This document shows positions 1-7,500 of a stretch of DNA of 12,025 nucleotides, piece by piece (the first letter of the stretch is position 1; each line of letters opens with the position of its first letter). The position numbers were made by a program, and so were the translations under genes. Under the pieces are notes generated by a model, which saw only the letters and a list, made by a program, of their open reading frames with translations, was not told where the DNA came from and searched no databases. Origin of the DNA: Pseudomonadota bacterium (GTDB lineage: Bacteria > Pseudomonadota > Gammaproteobacteria > CAMYNG01); the NCBI GenBank assembly GCA_020347585.1, contig CP070733.1:498984-511008 (forward strand), read 5' to 3'.

Positions 1-1
1 C

Positions 2-340
2 GTTTACCTGAAAAAAGGTGACGGCAACATTACCGTGAACAACCAGCCGCTCGACAAATATTTCGGTCGCGAAACGGCACGCATGATCGTGCGCCAGCCG
101 CTCGAATGCGTCGAAATGACTGATAACTTTGATATCGATGTTGTCGTTCGCGGCGGCGGCGGCACCGGGCAGTCCGGTGCGATCCGGCACGGCATTACCC
201 GGGCGCTCATGGACTATGATGACTGTCTCAGGAAAGTGTTGCGCAAGGCCGGCTTTGTAACGCGTGATTCGCGCGAGGTGGAACGCAAGAAGATCGGCCT
301 GCACAAGGCCCGCAAGCGTCCGCAGTACTCCAAGCGCTAA
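2..340 (+). CDS. rpsI: 30S ribosomal protein S9 (3' part)
   Basis: This is the C-terminal 112 residues of ribosomal protein S9, which sits in the head of the small ribosomal subunit; its basic tail reaches toward the tRNA in the P site. The frame is open from the left edge, so the start lies outside the window. Visible family marks are YFGRETARMIVRQPLE, a Gly-rich turn followed by GQSGAIRHGITRAL, the RKAGFVTRDSREVERKKIGL block and the terminal RKRPQYSKR, which ends exactly like known S9 proteins. In most bacteria rplM lies directly upstream in the same operon, and I expect it here off the left edge. No good terminator follows: the only hairpin (351-369) is 5 bp without a T run, so transcription may continue into the next gene and the tRNA. 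Confidence 0.97.
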   Translation, partial: VYLKKGDGNITVNNQPLDKYFGRETARMIVRQPLECVEMTDNFDIDVVVRGGGGTGQSGAIRHGITRALMDYDDCLRKVLRKAGFVTRDSREVERKKIGLHKARKRPQYSKR

Positions 341-375
341 TAAAACGGCGCTGCGTTTCATTAGCGCAGTGGTGA

Positions 376-403
376 GGAACAAGGTTCGAGGGACGAGGAT
401 GTC
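376..403 (+). repeat. Heptamer tract A (GGNNCNA units)
   Basis: Four units in perfect 7-base register start at 376, 383, 390 and 397; the first three read GGAACAA, GGTTCGA and GGGACGA. The tract fills part of the gap between rpsI and the four-helix-bundle gene. It faces tract B (796-816), which has the opposite orientation on the far side of that gene. Confidence 0.6.
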
Positions 404-430
404 CCTTTGGTGCTGACAGGGAAGTGCGAC

Positions 431-790
431 ATGGATGCACTCGAGAATCTCGAGGTCTGGAAACGCGCCAGTCGCCTCGCCGTCGATCTCTACCACGCGC
501 TAGCGAACTGTCGCGAATACAACTTCAAGGACCAGGCCACGCGCGCGGCGCTTTCGATACCCTCCAACGTTGCGGAGGGCTACGAGCGAGGCGCCGGAAG
601 ATCGCGAATTCAGTTCTTGAAAATCGCGAAAGGATCATGCGGCGAACTCTGGACCCAGCTCATGATAGGTCGAGCGGCGGGTTTCCTGGAGGCCGGCGAA
701 AGCAAGAGGATGGAGCAGGAAGCGAAAGAACTGTCACGGATGCTGTATGGACTGATTGGTCATTTCGAAAAGCAGACCGATCAGAACTAA
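431..790 (+). CDS. Four-helix-bundle protein, 23S rRNA intervening-sequence (S23/IVP) family
   Basis: This 119-residue protein belongs to the family first found inside intervening sequences of bacterial 23S rRNA genes and also common as free-standing genes. Family marks are ENLEVWKRASRLAVDLY near the N-terminus, ALSIPSNVAEGYERG at about 40-53 and FLKIAKGSCGELWTQL at about 62-77. It appears wholly alpha-helical and cytoplasmic. Members form ring-like oligomers and are related to Avd of diversity-generating retroelements, but no cellular role is established for free-standing copies. I start at ATG 431 because family homology begins at MDALENLEVW and a GGGAAG lies just upstream; the frame also opens at a GTG at 407. 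The gene sits between rpsI and tRNA-Gln, and inverted heptamer tracts flank it (376-403 and 796-816), which may mean it arrived as part of an element. No rRNA sequence surrounds it here. Confidence 0.85.
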   Translation: MDALENLEVWKRASRLAVDLYHALANCREYNFKDQATRAALSIPSNVAEGYERGAGRSRIQFLKIAKGSCGELWTQLMIGRAAGFLEAGESKRMEQEAKELSRMLYGLIGHFEKQTDQN

Positions 791-795
791 GGAAC

Positions 796-816
796 TCGTT
801 CCTCGTAACTCGTACC
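796..816 (-). repeat. Heptamer tract B (minus-strand GGNACGA units)
   Basis: Read on the minus strand, three perfect-register units appear: GGTACGA, GTTACGA and GGAACGA. On the plus strand they are TCGTTCC, TCGTAAC and TCGTACC at 796, 803 and 810. The tract begins 6 bases after the stop of the four-helix-bundle gene and ends 9 bases before tRNA-Gln. It is followed by TGTTTTGAT, which resembles the right end of tract H. Confidence 0.65.
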
Positions 817-825
817 TGTTTTGAT

Positions 826-899
826 TGGGGGATCGTCTAACGGCAGGACAGCGGACTCTGACTCCGTCAATCTAGGTTCGAATCCTAGTCCCCCAGCCA
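826..899 (+). tRNA. glnV-like tRNA-Gln(CUG): tRNA-Gln (anticodon CUG)
   Basis: The full cloverleaf can be drawn. The acceptor stem is TGGGGGA (826-832) with TCCCCCA (889-895). The D stem is GTC/GAC. The anticodon stem is GCGGA (851-855) with TCCGT (863-867). The loop CTCTGAC places CTG at 858-860 after U33. The T arm is CTAGG/TTCGAAT/CCTAG (872-888). Discriminator G896 and an encoded CCA (897-899) complete it. The weak U1-A72 pair and G73 are normal identity elements for glutaminyl-tRNA synthetase. The tRNA decodes CAG. No promoter is obvious in the gap upstream, which is filled by tract B, so it is probably transcribed from further up. Confidence 0.97.
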
Positions 900-908
900 A
901 ACACACCG

Positions 909-936
909 ATGCCCGCGAATGCGGGCATTTCTTTTT
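909..936 (+). terminator. Rho-independent terminator after tRNA-Gln
   Basis: A perfect 8-bp stem ATGCCCGC/GCGGGCAT (909-916 and 921-928) closes on a GAAT loop and is followed by TTCTTTTT. It lies 9 bases after the CCA end of the tRNA. Confidence 0.9.
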
Positions 937-962
937 AACAACCAGTTGCGTGGTACGCGTGG

Positions 963-1001
963 CAAGGTTCGAGGTAACAGGAACTGAAAACCTGAACCTT
1001 G
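963..1001 (+). repeat. Heptamer tract C with a hairpin
   Basis: Three in-register units (GGTTCGA, GGTAACA, GGAACTG) run from 966 to 986. The tract is bounded by an inverted repeat: CAAGGTTC (963-970) pairs with GAACCTTG (994-1001), and AGGT (972-975) pairs with ACCT (990-993) after a one-base bulge, giving 12 pairs in all. No T run follows, so it does not look like a terminator. Confidence 0.5.
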
Positions 1002-1244
1002 AACACACCGACGTACCCGACCCCGTATTTGGTTGCCGATGTGGTTCCAGGCGTGTGCTGAGCAACGGTGGTGGCCTGGCGCCATTCTGACCTGTATACC
1101 TGTTAGGTCTTACTCAATCCTCACATCAGGAGCAGGCATGCCCAGTGCCTGGTCCCTGTGTTTTTGATCGTTGTAGAAAAAACGATTAAATCGATTTTAA
1201 CTGGCTAACTTTCGTCCAATACGTTGTCTTTTTGCAACAAAACT
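1002..1244. other. Gene-free leader region upstream of the porin
   Basis: No convincing coding frame is present between the repeat tract and the porin promoter region. The part from about 1155 on is clearly AT-rich. Two details stand out: CCCTGTGTTTTTGATCG at about 1154-1170, which resembles the right end of heptamer tract H, and an imperfect inverted repeat at about 1179-1198 (AAAACGATT against AATCGATTTT with one extra base) that could be a regulator site. Confidence 0.4.
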
Positions 1245-1260
1245 TGTGAAATTGCTCGCA
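1245..1260 (+). promoter_or_regulatory. CRP/Vfr-like binding site upstream of the porin
   Basis: TGTGA-N6-TCGCA matches 9 of 10 fixed bases of the CRP consensus TGTGA-N6-TCACA. Its centre (1252.5) is about 68 bases upstream of the start point predicted from the -10 at 1309-1314, close to the spacing used by upstream-acting CRP sites. It overlaps a perfect ATTGC-TC-GCAAT inverted repeat (1251-1262). This is a motif match only. Confidence 0.4.
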
Positions 1261-1285
1261 ATGTTGTTTTTTTGATTCAAGTTTG

Positions 1286-1314
1286 TTGCATACCCGCCGA
1301 AAATTGGCTATAAC
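1286..1314 (+). promoter_or_regulatory. Sigma70-like promoter of the porin gene
   Basis: The -35 candidate TTGCAT (1286-1291) and the -10 TATAAC (1309-1314) are 17 bases apart. Transcription would start near 1321 and give a 5' leader of about 48 bases ahead of the AAGGAGA ribosome-binding site (about 1354-1360). Confidence 0.55.
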
Positions 1315-1368
1315 GCAACACGTAACAACCCTAACGAACTAGTTTATCTCTTCAAGGAGAACATCTGG

Positions 1369-2532
1369 ATGAACAAGAAGCTTATTGCAATTGCAGTGGG
1401 CGCTGCCATGGCCGCACCGATGGCCGCCAGCGCAGCCCCGACGCTATACGGACAACTGCAGGTTGAACTCGCCCAAGTATCGAACGACGGTTATGGCGAC
1501 GGTAACCTTGCCAAGGCACTTGGCGGTAACCGTGATTACCTCGGCGTTCCCACCGGCGAGTCCGGCATCATTCAGGACGACAACAAGCGTGGCCGTCTCG
1601 GTGTCAAGGGTACCGAAGATCTGGGCGGCGGTCTCAAGGCCATCTACAAGTTCGAGTGGCAGGTCGAGACCACCCAGGCGCAAGTCAACGACGGTCGTCG
1701 TGAGTCCTACGTCGGTCTGAAGGGCAACTGGGGCCAGGTTGAGTTCGGTCAGCTGAAGAGTGCCTACAAGTACTACGGTGGTGTGAAGTACGACGCCTTC
1801 GTAGCTACCACCCTCGAAGCCCGCTCCAACGGCGGCATGAGTGGTCGTGACTCGGATTTTAACCGCTCTGCCGGTCGTTTCGGTCAGCATGGCTTCCTCG
1901 AGCGCACCTTGGCCTACCAGGGCAAGTTTGGTGGTGTCAGCATTCGTGCGACCTACAGCCTCGATGAGCGCAACGCACGTGACGGCGGCTCGGGTGACTA
2001 CACCATCGGCATCAAGTATGGCCGCAAGAGCTGGGAAGTGGGTGTTGCCGCGGCGCATGACGACAAGGTTGGCAATGTCGGCTTCGAAGCCTCTGGTGCA
2101 CCGCCGACCGACAGCTACGATGCCTTTAAGGTGTTCGGTATGTGGAAGGCCGGTGGCCACAAGATCGTGGGTCAGCTGGAGTCCACCAAGCTGGGACAGG
2201 AAGCCGCCGTTGGCGCGGGCACCCCTGACCTCAAGGGCACTTACGCGTTCCTCGGTTACACCTTCACCATGGCCAAGCACAACTTCACCCTCCAGGGTGG
2301 TCTGGCCGCGTTTGATGCAGGCACCGTTGCTGGCGTCAAGCAGGAAGCCGATACCACCTACGTTGCGCTGGGCTACACCTACAAGTTCAGCAAGAAGACC
2401 CGTGCGTTTGTTGGCTATCGCACCACCAGCTTCAAGGAAGACCCGACCGCGACTTACACGCTGTCGAACGGTTCGACCACCGACAAGCTGGAGGCGGACG
2501 TGTTCTCGGTTGGTATGCGCGTCGACTTCTAA
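1369..2532 (+). CDS. Gram-negative general porin
   Basis: This 387-residue outer-membrane beta-barrel protein would form trimers and let small hydrophilic solutes through. A classic signal peptide opens it (MNKKLIAIAVGAAMAAPMAASA, cleaved near 22/23 before APTLYGQL). The mature protein starts with the first strand TLYGQLQVEL. It shows the porin pattern of alternating hydrophobic strands, including the RGRLGVKGTEDLGGGLKAIYKFEW block, the ESYVGLKGNWGQVEFGQ block, and a C-terminal strand ending VGMRVDF with the terminal Phe needed for barrel assembly. The length fits the 16-strand Porin_4/Gram-neg porin group. The start is set by AAGGAGA 8 bases upstream and by the signal peptide. The gene is a single transcription unit with its own promoter and terminator; a CRP-like site suggests carbon control. 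Substrate preference cannot be read from the sequence. Confidence 0.93.
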   Translation: MNKKLIAIAVGAAMAAPMAASAAPTLYGQLQVELAQVSNDGYGDGNLAKALGGNRDYLGVPTGESGIIQDDNKRGRLGVKGTEDLGGGLKAIYKFEWQVETTQAQVNDGRRESYVGLKGNWGQVEFGQLKSAYKYYGGVKYDAFVATTLEARSNGGMSGRDSDFNRSAGRFGQHGFLERTLAYQGKFGGVSIRATYSLDERNARDGGSGDYTIGIKYGRKSWEVGVAAAHDDKVGNVGFEASGAPPTDSYDAFKVFGMWKAGGHKIVGQLESTKLGQEAAVGAGTPDLKGTYAFLGYTFTMAKHNFTLQGGLAAFDAGTVAGVKQEADTTYVALGYTYKFSKKTRAFVGYRTTSFKEDPTATYTLSNGSTTDKLEADVFSVGMRVDF

Positions 2533-2555
2533 CAATAACCAAGCGTTACGTGCTT

Positions 2556-2583
2556 AAACGGGGCCTTCGGGCCCCGTTTTTTA
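2556..2583 (+). terminator. Rho-independent terminator of the porin gene
   Basis: A perfect 10-bp stem AAACGGGGCC/GGCCCCGTTT (2556-2565 and 2570-2579) closes on the stable tetraloop TTCG. It runs into a T-rich stretch ending near 2583. Confidence 0.95.
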
Positions 2584-2608
2584 TTGGCGGACCAGATCCA
2601 AGAGACAA

Positions 2609-2657
2609 GGGCGAAGGTACAAGGAAAACCTCGCCAGGGGCGAGGTACGAGGGACAC
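2609..2657 (+). repeat. Heptamer tract D
   Basis: Seven units keep exact 7-base register from 2609 to 2657. Clear members are GGGCGAA, GGTACAA, GGGGCGA and GGTACGA. In the middle, GGAAAAC leads into a 7-bp hairpin CCTCGCC/GGCGAGG (2629-2635 and 2639-2645) with a 3-base loop. The left end, GATCCAAGAGACAAGG, resembles the reverse complement of the CCTGTTTTTGATC end of tract H. It is the longest tract in the window and lies between the porin terminator and fliB. Confidence 0.65.
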
Positions 2658-2747
2658 AGAGAATTCTTAATGCAAGGGAAAGGTATGTGTGATGGTGCAA
2701 GCGTCGGGGACTATGCGGTTTGGCGCCGTCCATCCGTGTATCGCCGC

Positions 2748-2756
2748 TGATACAAT
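2748..2756 (+). promoter_or_regulatory. Extended -10 promoter immediately upstream of the fliB-like start
   Basis: TGATACAAT fits the extended -10 form TGnTATAAT with one mismatch. A start point 7 bases after it would be the A of ATG 2763, giving a leaderless transcript. No -35 of quality is present, and no Shine-Dalgarno sequence precedes the ATG, which agrees with a leaderless start. Confidence 0.4.
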
Positions 2757-2762
2757 ATCGCG

Positions 2763-3983
2763 ATGCCGGCAATCTACACCCTGCGCGCCCTCGAGCAGTT
2801 CACCTGCACGGGTGCGGAGTGCCCGCTGAGTTGCTGTACTCGGGGATGGTCGATACAGGTCGACGCAGCCACACTGGCCAAGTGGCGTTCTCTCCCCGAG
2901 CCCGATGTACGCGAGAGGCTGCTTGACTCCGCGATATCGACCCACGACAAGGGGAAGCAGTTTTTCGTCCTTAAGCACGCCGGTGATGGGCGTTGCGTCC
3001 ATCTTACCGAGGCCGGACTGTGCGGCGTGCAGGCGCGTTTTGGCCACGAGTCAATCCCGGCCACCTGCCAAGAGTACCCTCGCGCCACCTTTCAACCGGA
3101 GTCGCTGCAGTTGAAGACGGCGTTCCTTTCCTGTCCCGAGTTGGTGCGGTTGGTACTCCAGGACAGCGGCCATGACCCATTCGTGGTTGCAGAGGACGGT
3201 TTGTCAGATGCGGATCGCAGCGAGCGTGCGAGGCTTGGCGATAGCGTCAATGCGATTGTCAATCGGTTGCTGAGCATGCGCGAGGCTGCGCTCAACCTGC
3301 GCGTGTATGCCCTCGCCACAGTCGTTGCAGAACTGGATGCATACCTCGGTCGAGCCGGAGGAAATCTTAGTGGTGCGGTTACCCTGATTGAGAAAGCGTT
3401 CGAGGGCGCGGGAGCGCGCGTGTCCCGCCTGCAACAACTGCAGCGCAAAGGCAAGTACAAGCACAATAAGGCGCTGGCAGGCTGTTTCTGGCGGCTGACA
3501 TACGCGATAGCTCACCGGGGACCGGGCAGCGACTTGGTTCCAGAAATCCCAGGGCTGTCAGCGTTGTGTGCGGGTGCCGTTGAAAGTGATGCCGACGAGC
3601 GGCAGCGCGATATTAAGGTGTATCGTACCGTTGTCAGGCAATACCAAGCTGTATCGGCACAAACGCGCACCGCGCTGGATACCCTTCTCGAGCAATACCT
3701 CAGGGTCAAGTTTGTGAACCACGGGTTCCCGTATGCGCTGCATCAGGATGACCATGTAGCGACGTTTCTGGATTGCGTGGTGCCGTATGTGCTGCTCCAG
3801 GTATTGCTTGGCTGGCAGGCGGTAGAACAAGGCGGGGACGGACTGGCCGATGTGGCTTTGACGATTGCCAAGGTCGAAACCGTTTTGGGTATACACAATG
3901 CGAAGGTGTTCCCGCAGATTGAGAAGCATCCCGAACTGCGGCCACTTGAGCAGTCACTGGGTAGCCTGGTTGAATTGTGTTAG
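2763..3983 (+). CDS. fliB: FliB-like flagellin lysine N-methylase family protein
   Basis: This 406-residue protein is close in length to Salmonella FliB, which methylates lysine side chains of flagellin. The N-terminus holds the family's cysteine cluster: C15, C20, C24 and C25 in FTCTGAECPLSCCTRGW. Next come C78 and C87 in GRCVHLTEAGLC, then C102 in IPATCQEYPR and C124 in AFLSCPE. In FliB such cysteines hold an iron-sulfur cluster, and SAM is the methyl donor. The remaining two thirds look helical and lack named motifs. The ATG at 2763 has no ribosome-binding site but lies right behind an extended -10, so it may be leaderless. The TAG stop (3981-3983) is followed 4 bases later by heptamer tract E. 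No flagellin gene is in the window, so its substrate here is uncertain. Confidence 0.85.
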   Translation: MPAIYTLRALEQFTCTGAECPLSCCTRGWSIQVDAATLAKWRSLPEPDVRERLLDSAISTHDKGKQFFVLKHAGDGRCVHLTEAGLCGVQARFGHESIPATCQEYPRATFQPESLQLKTAFLSCPELVRLVLQDSGHDPFVVAEDGLSDADRSERARLGDSVNAIVNRLLSMREAALNLRVYALATVVAELDAYLGRAGGNLSGAVTLIEKAFEGAGARVSRLQQLQRKGKYKHNKALAGCFWRLTYAIAHRGPGSDLVPEIPGLSALCAGAVESDADERQRDIKVYRTVVRQYQAVSAQTRTALDTLLEQYLRVKFVNHGFPYALHQDDHVATFLDCVVPYVLLQVLLGWQAVEQGGDGLADVALTIAKVETVLGIHNAKVFPQIEKHPELRPLEQSLGSLVELC

Positions 3984-3987
3984 TTCA

Positions 3988-4015
3988 GGTACAAGGGGAA
4001 AGGTAAAAGGGTAAA
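3988..4015 (+). repeat. Heptamer tract E
   Basis: Four in-register units (GGTACAA, GGGGAAA, GGTAAAA, GGGTAAA) start 5 bases after the fliB-like stop codon. They occupy about half of the gap before the yqaA-like gene. The unit is more A-rich than in the other tracts. Confidence 0.55.
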
Positions 4016-4044
4016 CGGACACCAAGCGGTCCGCAAAACTGAAG

Positions 4045-4455
4045 ATGTCTCTCTGGGCCCTGTTCCTCAGCGCATTTATTTCCTCCACACTGTTTCCGGG
4101 CGGCTCTGAGGCGGTGCTGGCTTACTTGGCCAGTGACACGGTGCATTCGCCCTGGCTGCTGCTGGCTGTGGCCAGCGCCGGCAATACGCTGGGTGGTATG
4201 ACCTCCTGGGGTCTGGGTCGGCTCATCGCCTGGCGCTATCCGGTGGATCAACTTGCGAAGCCGCGCCACCGGCAGGCGCTGGATTGGCTGCGGCGTTGGG
4301 GCGCTCCGGCCTTACTGCTCTCGTGGCTGCCACTGATTGGCGATCCGCTCTGCGTAGCGGCGGGTTGGCTGAAGATGCATTGGTTGCTGTGTCTGATTTT
4401 AATCGGGGTCGGAAAGACACTGCGATATGCAGGGGTGATTGCCCTTTTTGCCTAG
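4045..4455 (+). CDS. yqaA: YqaA-family inner-membrane protein (SNARE-associated/VTT type)
   Basis: This 136-residue integral membrane protein aligns along its length with E. coli YqaA (142 residues). Shared marks are SSTLFPGGSEAVL (13-25), the GNTLGGMTSWGLGR block (46-59), a basic amphipathic stretch with LRRWGAPALLLSWLPLIGDPLC (82-103) and a C-terminal GKTLRYAGV segment. Four hydrophobic segments are visible. It is a short relative of the DedA/VTT membrane proteins, several of which move undecaprenyl phosphate or phospholipids across membranes; YqaA's own role is not settled. The start matches E. coli YqaA, though only a weak AAGA-like sequence precedes it. The TAG stop (4453-4455) is part of the heptamer repeat that follows, and the protein ends a few residues short of E. 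coli YqaA. Confidence 0.85.
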   Translation: MSLWALFLSAFISSTLFPGGSEAVLAYLASDTVHSPWLLLAVASAGNTLGGMTSWGLGRLIAWRYPVDQLAKPRHRQALDWLRRWGAPALLLSWLPLIGDPLCVAAGWLKMHWLLCLILIGVGKTLRYAGVIALFA

Positions 4456-4489
4456 GAACGGGGTACTAGGCACTAGGAACTAGGAATAC
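4455..4489 (+). repeat. Heptamer tract F (GGNACTA units)
   Basis: Five in-register units start at 4455, 4462, 4469, 4476 and 4483; the clear ones are GGTACTA, GGCACTA and GGAACTA. The yqaA stop codon TAG is formed at the front of the tract. The tract is followed by CCCGGGGTTTTCC (about 4496-4508), which matches the core between tracts G and H. Confidence 0.65.
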
Positions 4490-4526
4490 CGTTGTCCCGG
4501 GGTTTTCCGCCGCTGTGATGGCTACA

Positions 4527-4535
4527 TGCTAGAAT
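4527..4535 (+). promoter_or_regulatory. Extended -10 promoter candidate of the FAD/Fe-S oxidoreductase
   Basis: TGCTAGAAT is a TGnTATAAT-type extended -10 with one mismatch. Transcription would start near 4542 and give a leader of about 30 bases. No good -35 element is visible, and no clear Shine-Dalgarno precedes ATG 4573. Confidence 0.35.
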
Positions 4536-4572
4536 TCCGCTTCTTTGCCCATGTTGTGACCGATCCGTTGCG

Positions 4573-7500
4573 ATGACCGCTCCCGCCCGCATTCGCGAGA
4601 TCCCTTATAACTACACCTCGTTCTCGGATCGCGAGATCGTGATCCGGTTGCTCGGCGAGGGGATGTGGGATTTGCTCAACCGCCTGCGCGAGGTACGGGT
4701 GACGGGCCGCTCGGCGCGCATGTTGTTCGAGGTGCTGGGCGATATCTGGGTCGCCTCGCGCAACCCGTTTATCCAGGACGACTTGCTGGCAAATCCCAAG
4801 CGGCGCGCCGCGCTGGTACAGGCCATGGATCACCGCCTCGATCAAATCGAGTTGCGAGCCAAGCCGGACGCGTCCACAGATGCCCAACGCCAGGCCACCA
4901 ACGAAATGGCGCTGCAACTGGTGCGCGCCGCGCGCATCGCGGTGCGTGACTTCGAGGCGTGGTTCGATCGCCAGCGCGATCTGCGGCGCAAGGTGAAACG
5001 CCATCTGGCGGCGGTCACACGCCGCGACAACATCGATTTCAGTGGCATGGCGCGTGTCTCGCATGTCACTGACGCCTCGGACTGGCGTGTGGAGTATCCG
5101 CTCGTGGTGGTAACTCCGGACACCGAGCGGGAGGTGCAGCGTGTGGTCGCCGCCTGCATCGAACTGGGCATCGGCATCATCCCGCGCGGTGGCGGCACCG
5201 GCTACACCGGCGGTGCGGTGCCGCTCAACCCTGACTGCGCGGTCATCAATACCGAAAAGCTCGACACCCTCGACTCGGTGCAGCGCAAGCACCTGCCCGG
5301 GGTTGCCGAGCCGGTGCCGACGAGTCGTGCCGGGGCGGGTGTGGTGACCCGCCGCGTGGCCGAGGCCGCCGAGGCCGACGGCTTTGTGTTTGCCGTGGAC
5401 CCTACCTCGCAGGACGCCTCGTGCATCGGTGGCAATGTGGCCATGAATGCTGGCGGCAAGAAGGCGGTGCTGTGGGGCACCACACTCGACAACCTGGCCG
5501 CGTGGCGCATGGTAATGCCCGATGCGACCTGGCTGGAGGTGCAGCGCGTTAACCACAACCGCGGCAAGATCCACGAGCAAGAGACCGCCGAGTTCACCGT
5601 GCACCGCTTCGCCGCGGACGGTACCACGCCACTCGTTGAGCCCGAGATGCTGCGTATTCCCGGTGCCGAGTTGCGTAAGAGCGGGTTGGGCAAGGATGTC
5701 ACCAACAAGTTTTTGGGTGGTTTGCCGGGCATCCAAAAGGAGGGTTGCGACGGCATCATCACCTCGGCGGAATTCGTACTACACCGTATGCCGAATTTCA
5801 TACGCACGGTGTGCCTGGAGTTTTTCGGTACCGATCTGGCCCGCGCGGTACCTGCAATCGTCGAGACCAAGCACTATCTCGACGGCCTAAACGACGTGCA
5901 GCTTGCCGGCATGGAGCACCTCGACGAGCGCTATGTACGCGCTGTGGATTACTCTACCAAGGCGCCGCGCGCCGACCTGCCCAAGATGGTACTGCTGGTC
6001 GATTTGGCCGGCGACGCGGAGGATAAGGTCGCCGAGGCCGCCTCGCGCGTGGTGCGCATGGCCAATGCGCGCGATGCCGAAGGATTCATTGCCGTCAGCC
6101 CCGAGGCGCGTCAGCGCTTTTGGTCGGATCGCGCGCGCACGGCCGCCATTGCCGCGCACACCAACGCCTTCAAGATCAACGAGGACGTGGTGATACCGCT
6201 GCCGCGTCTGGCCGAGTACAACGACGGTATCGAGCGCATCAACATCGAGCTCTCTACGCAGAACAAGCTGCGCATGGTGGACGCGGTGCTGGATTATCTT
6301 GCTGGCCCCATGCCTGAGCTGCACCGGGTGGTGCCCGGGCAGGCGCCCGACTTCGAGGAGAACGCCGAAAGCGAGGCCATTCTGCAGGGCAAACTACGCG
6401 CTGTGGTTGAGATGGTGCAGCGTACGCGCGATCGCTGGCGCGCGTTACTTGACGGTCTTGATGCACGCGCCATGGATCATCTCAACTTGTTTGAAGAGGC
6501 GGTGCGCCCGCGAGTCGGCCCTGATGACACCATTTTTCGCGTGCTGCAAAGGCGCGGTGCGCGCATATCGTTCCGTCAGAGCGTTGAGCGTCCCCTCAAG
6601 GAGATTTTCCTGGGTTTGGAACTCGAAGGCGTACGCAAGCGTCTGGACGCCATACACGCCGAGATTCGCTCCAGTCGCTTGTTCGTCGCAACGCACATGC
6701 ACGCCGGTGACGGCAACGTGCACACCAACATCCCGGTTAACTCCAACGACTATCGCATGCTGCACGAGGCCGAGCGGGTGGTGGAGCGCATCATGCAGCT
6801 GGCTGAATCGCTGGGCGGAGTGATCTCAGGCGAGCATGGTATCGGCATCACCAAGATGCAGTTTCTCGACCAGGCGACCGTCGATGCCTTCGCCGGCTAC
6901 AAGCACAGTGTCGATCCTGCCGGGGTGTTCAATCCGGGCAAGTTGATCGCTGGCTCGGGCCTGGACAATGCCTACACCCCGTCGCTGCGCCTGGTGGAGC
7001 AGGAAGCATTGATACTCGAGGCCAGCGAACTGGGTGAACTGAACGCCATGGTCAAGGACTGCCTGCGCTGCGGCAAGTGCAAACCGGTGTGCAACACGCA
7101 CATCCCGCGCGCCAATCTTCAGTATTCACCACGCAACAAGATCCTGGCCACCGGGGTAATCATCGAGGCCTTTTTGTACGAGGAGCAGACCCGGCGCGGC
7201 ATCTCGGTGCGCCATTTCGACGAGATGAACGACGTGGCGGACCACTGCACGGTGTGTCACAAGTGCCTCAGTCCATGTCCGGTCAACATCGATTTTGGTG
7301 ACGTGTCGGTGCGCATGCGCAGCGTGCTCAGGGTGCAGGGGCATAAACGCATCAACCTCGGCACGCGCACTTCCATGGCGTTTCTCAATATCTCGGACCC
7401 GGCCGCCATCAAGGCAATGCGCAAGGTCGCCATTGAGTGGGGCTACCGCGGCCAGCGCCTTGCGCACACCGCGGCAAGGCGCCTCGGGCTGACCAACCAC

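Noticed and set aside
351..369. Hairpin after rpsI as a terminator
   Set aside because: The stem is only 5 bp (CTGCG/CGCAG) with a 9-base loop and no T run.
424..840. Overlapping plus-strand frame across the four-helix-bundle gene and into the tRNA
   Set aside because: It is Arg-rich, matches no family and would read into tRNA-Gln. The frame starting at 431 carries clear homology.
1444..2535. Long minus-strand open frame (363 codons) opposite the porin
   Set aside because: It is a shadow of the porin's biased codon use. It has no domain, no ribosome-binding site of note and no conserved motif, while the plus strand shows a complete porin.
4522..5736. Long minus-strand open frame (404 codons) opposite the FAD oxidoreductase
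   Set aside because: The product is His/Arg/Ala-rich without family motifs, and the plus strand holds the DUF3683 and FAD domains over the same bases.
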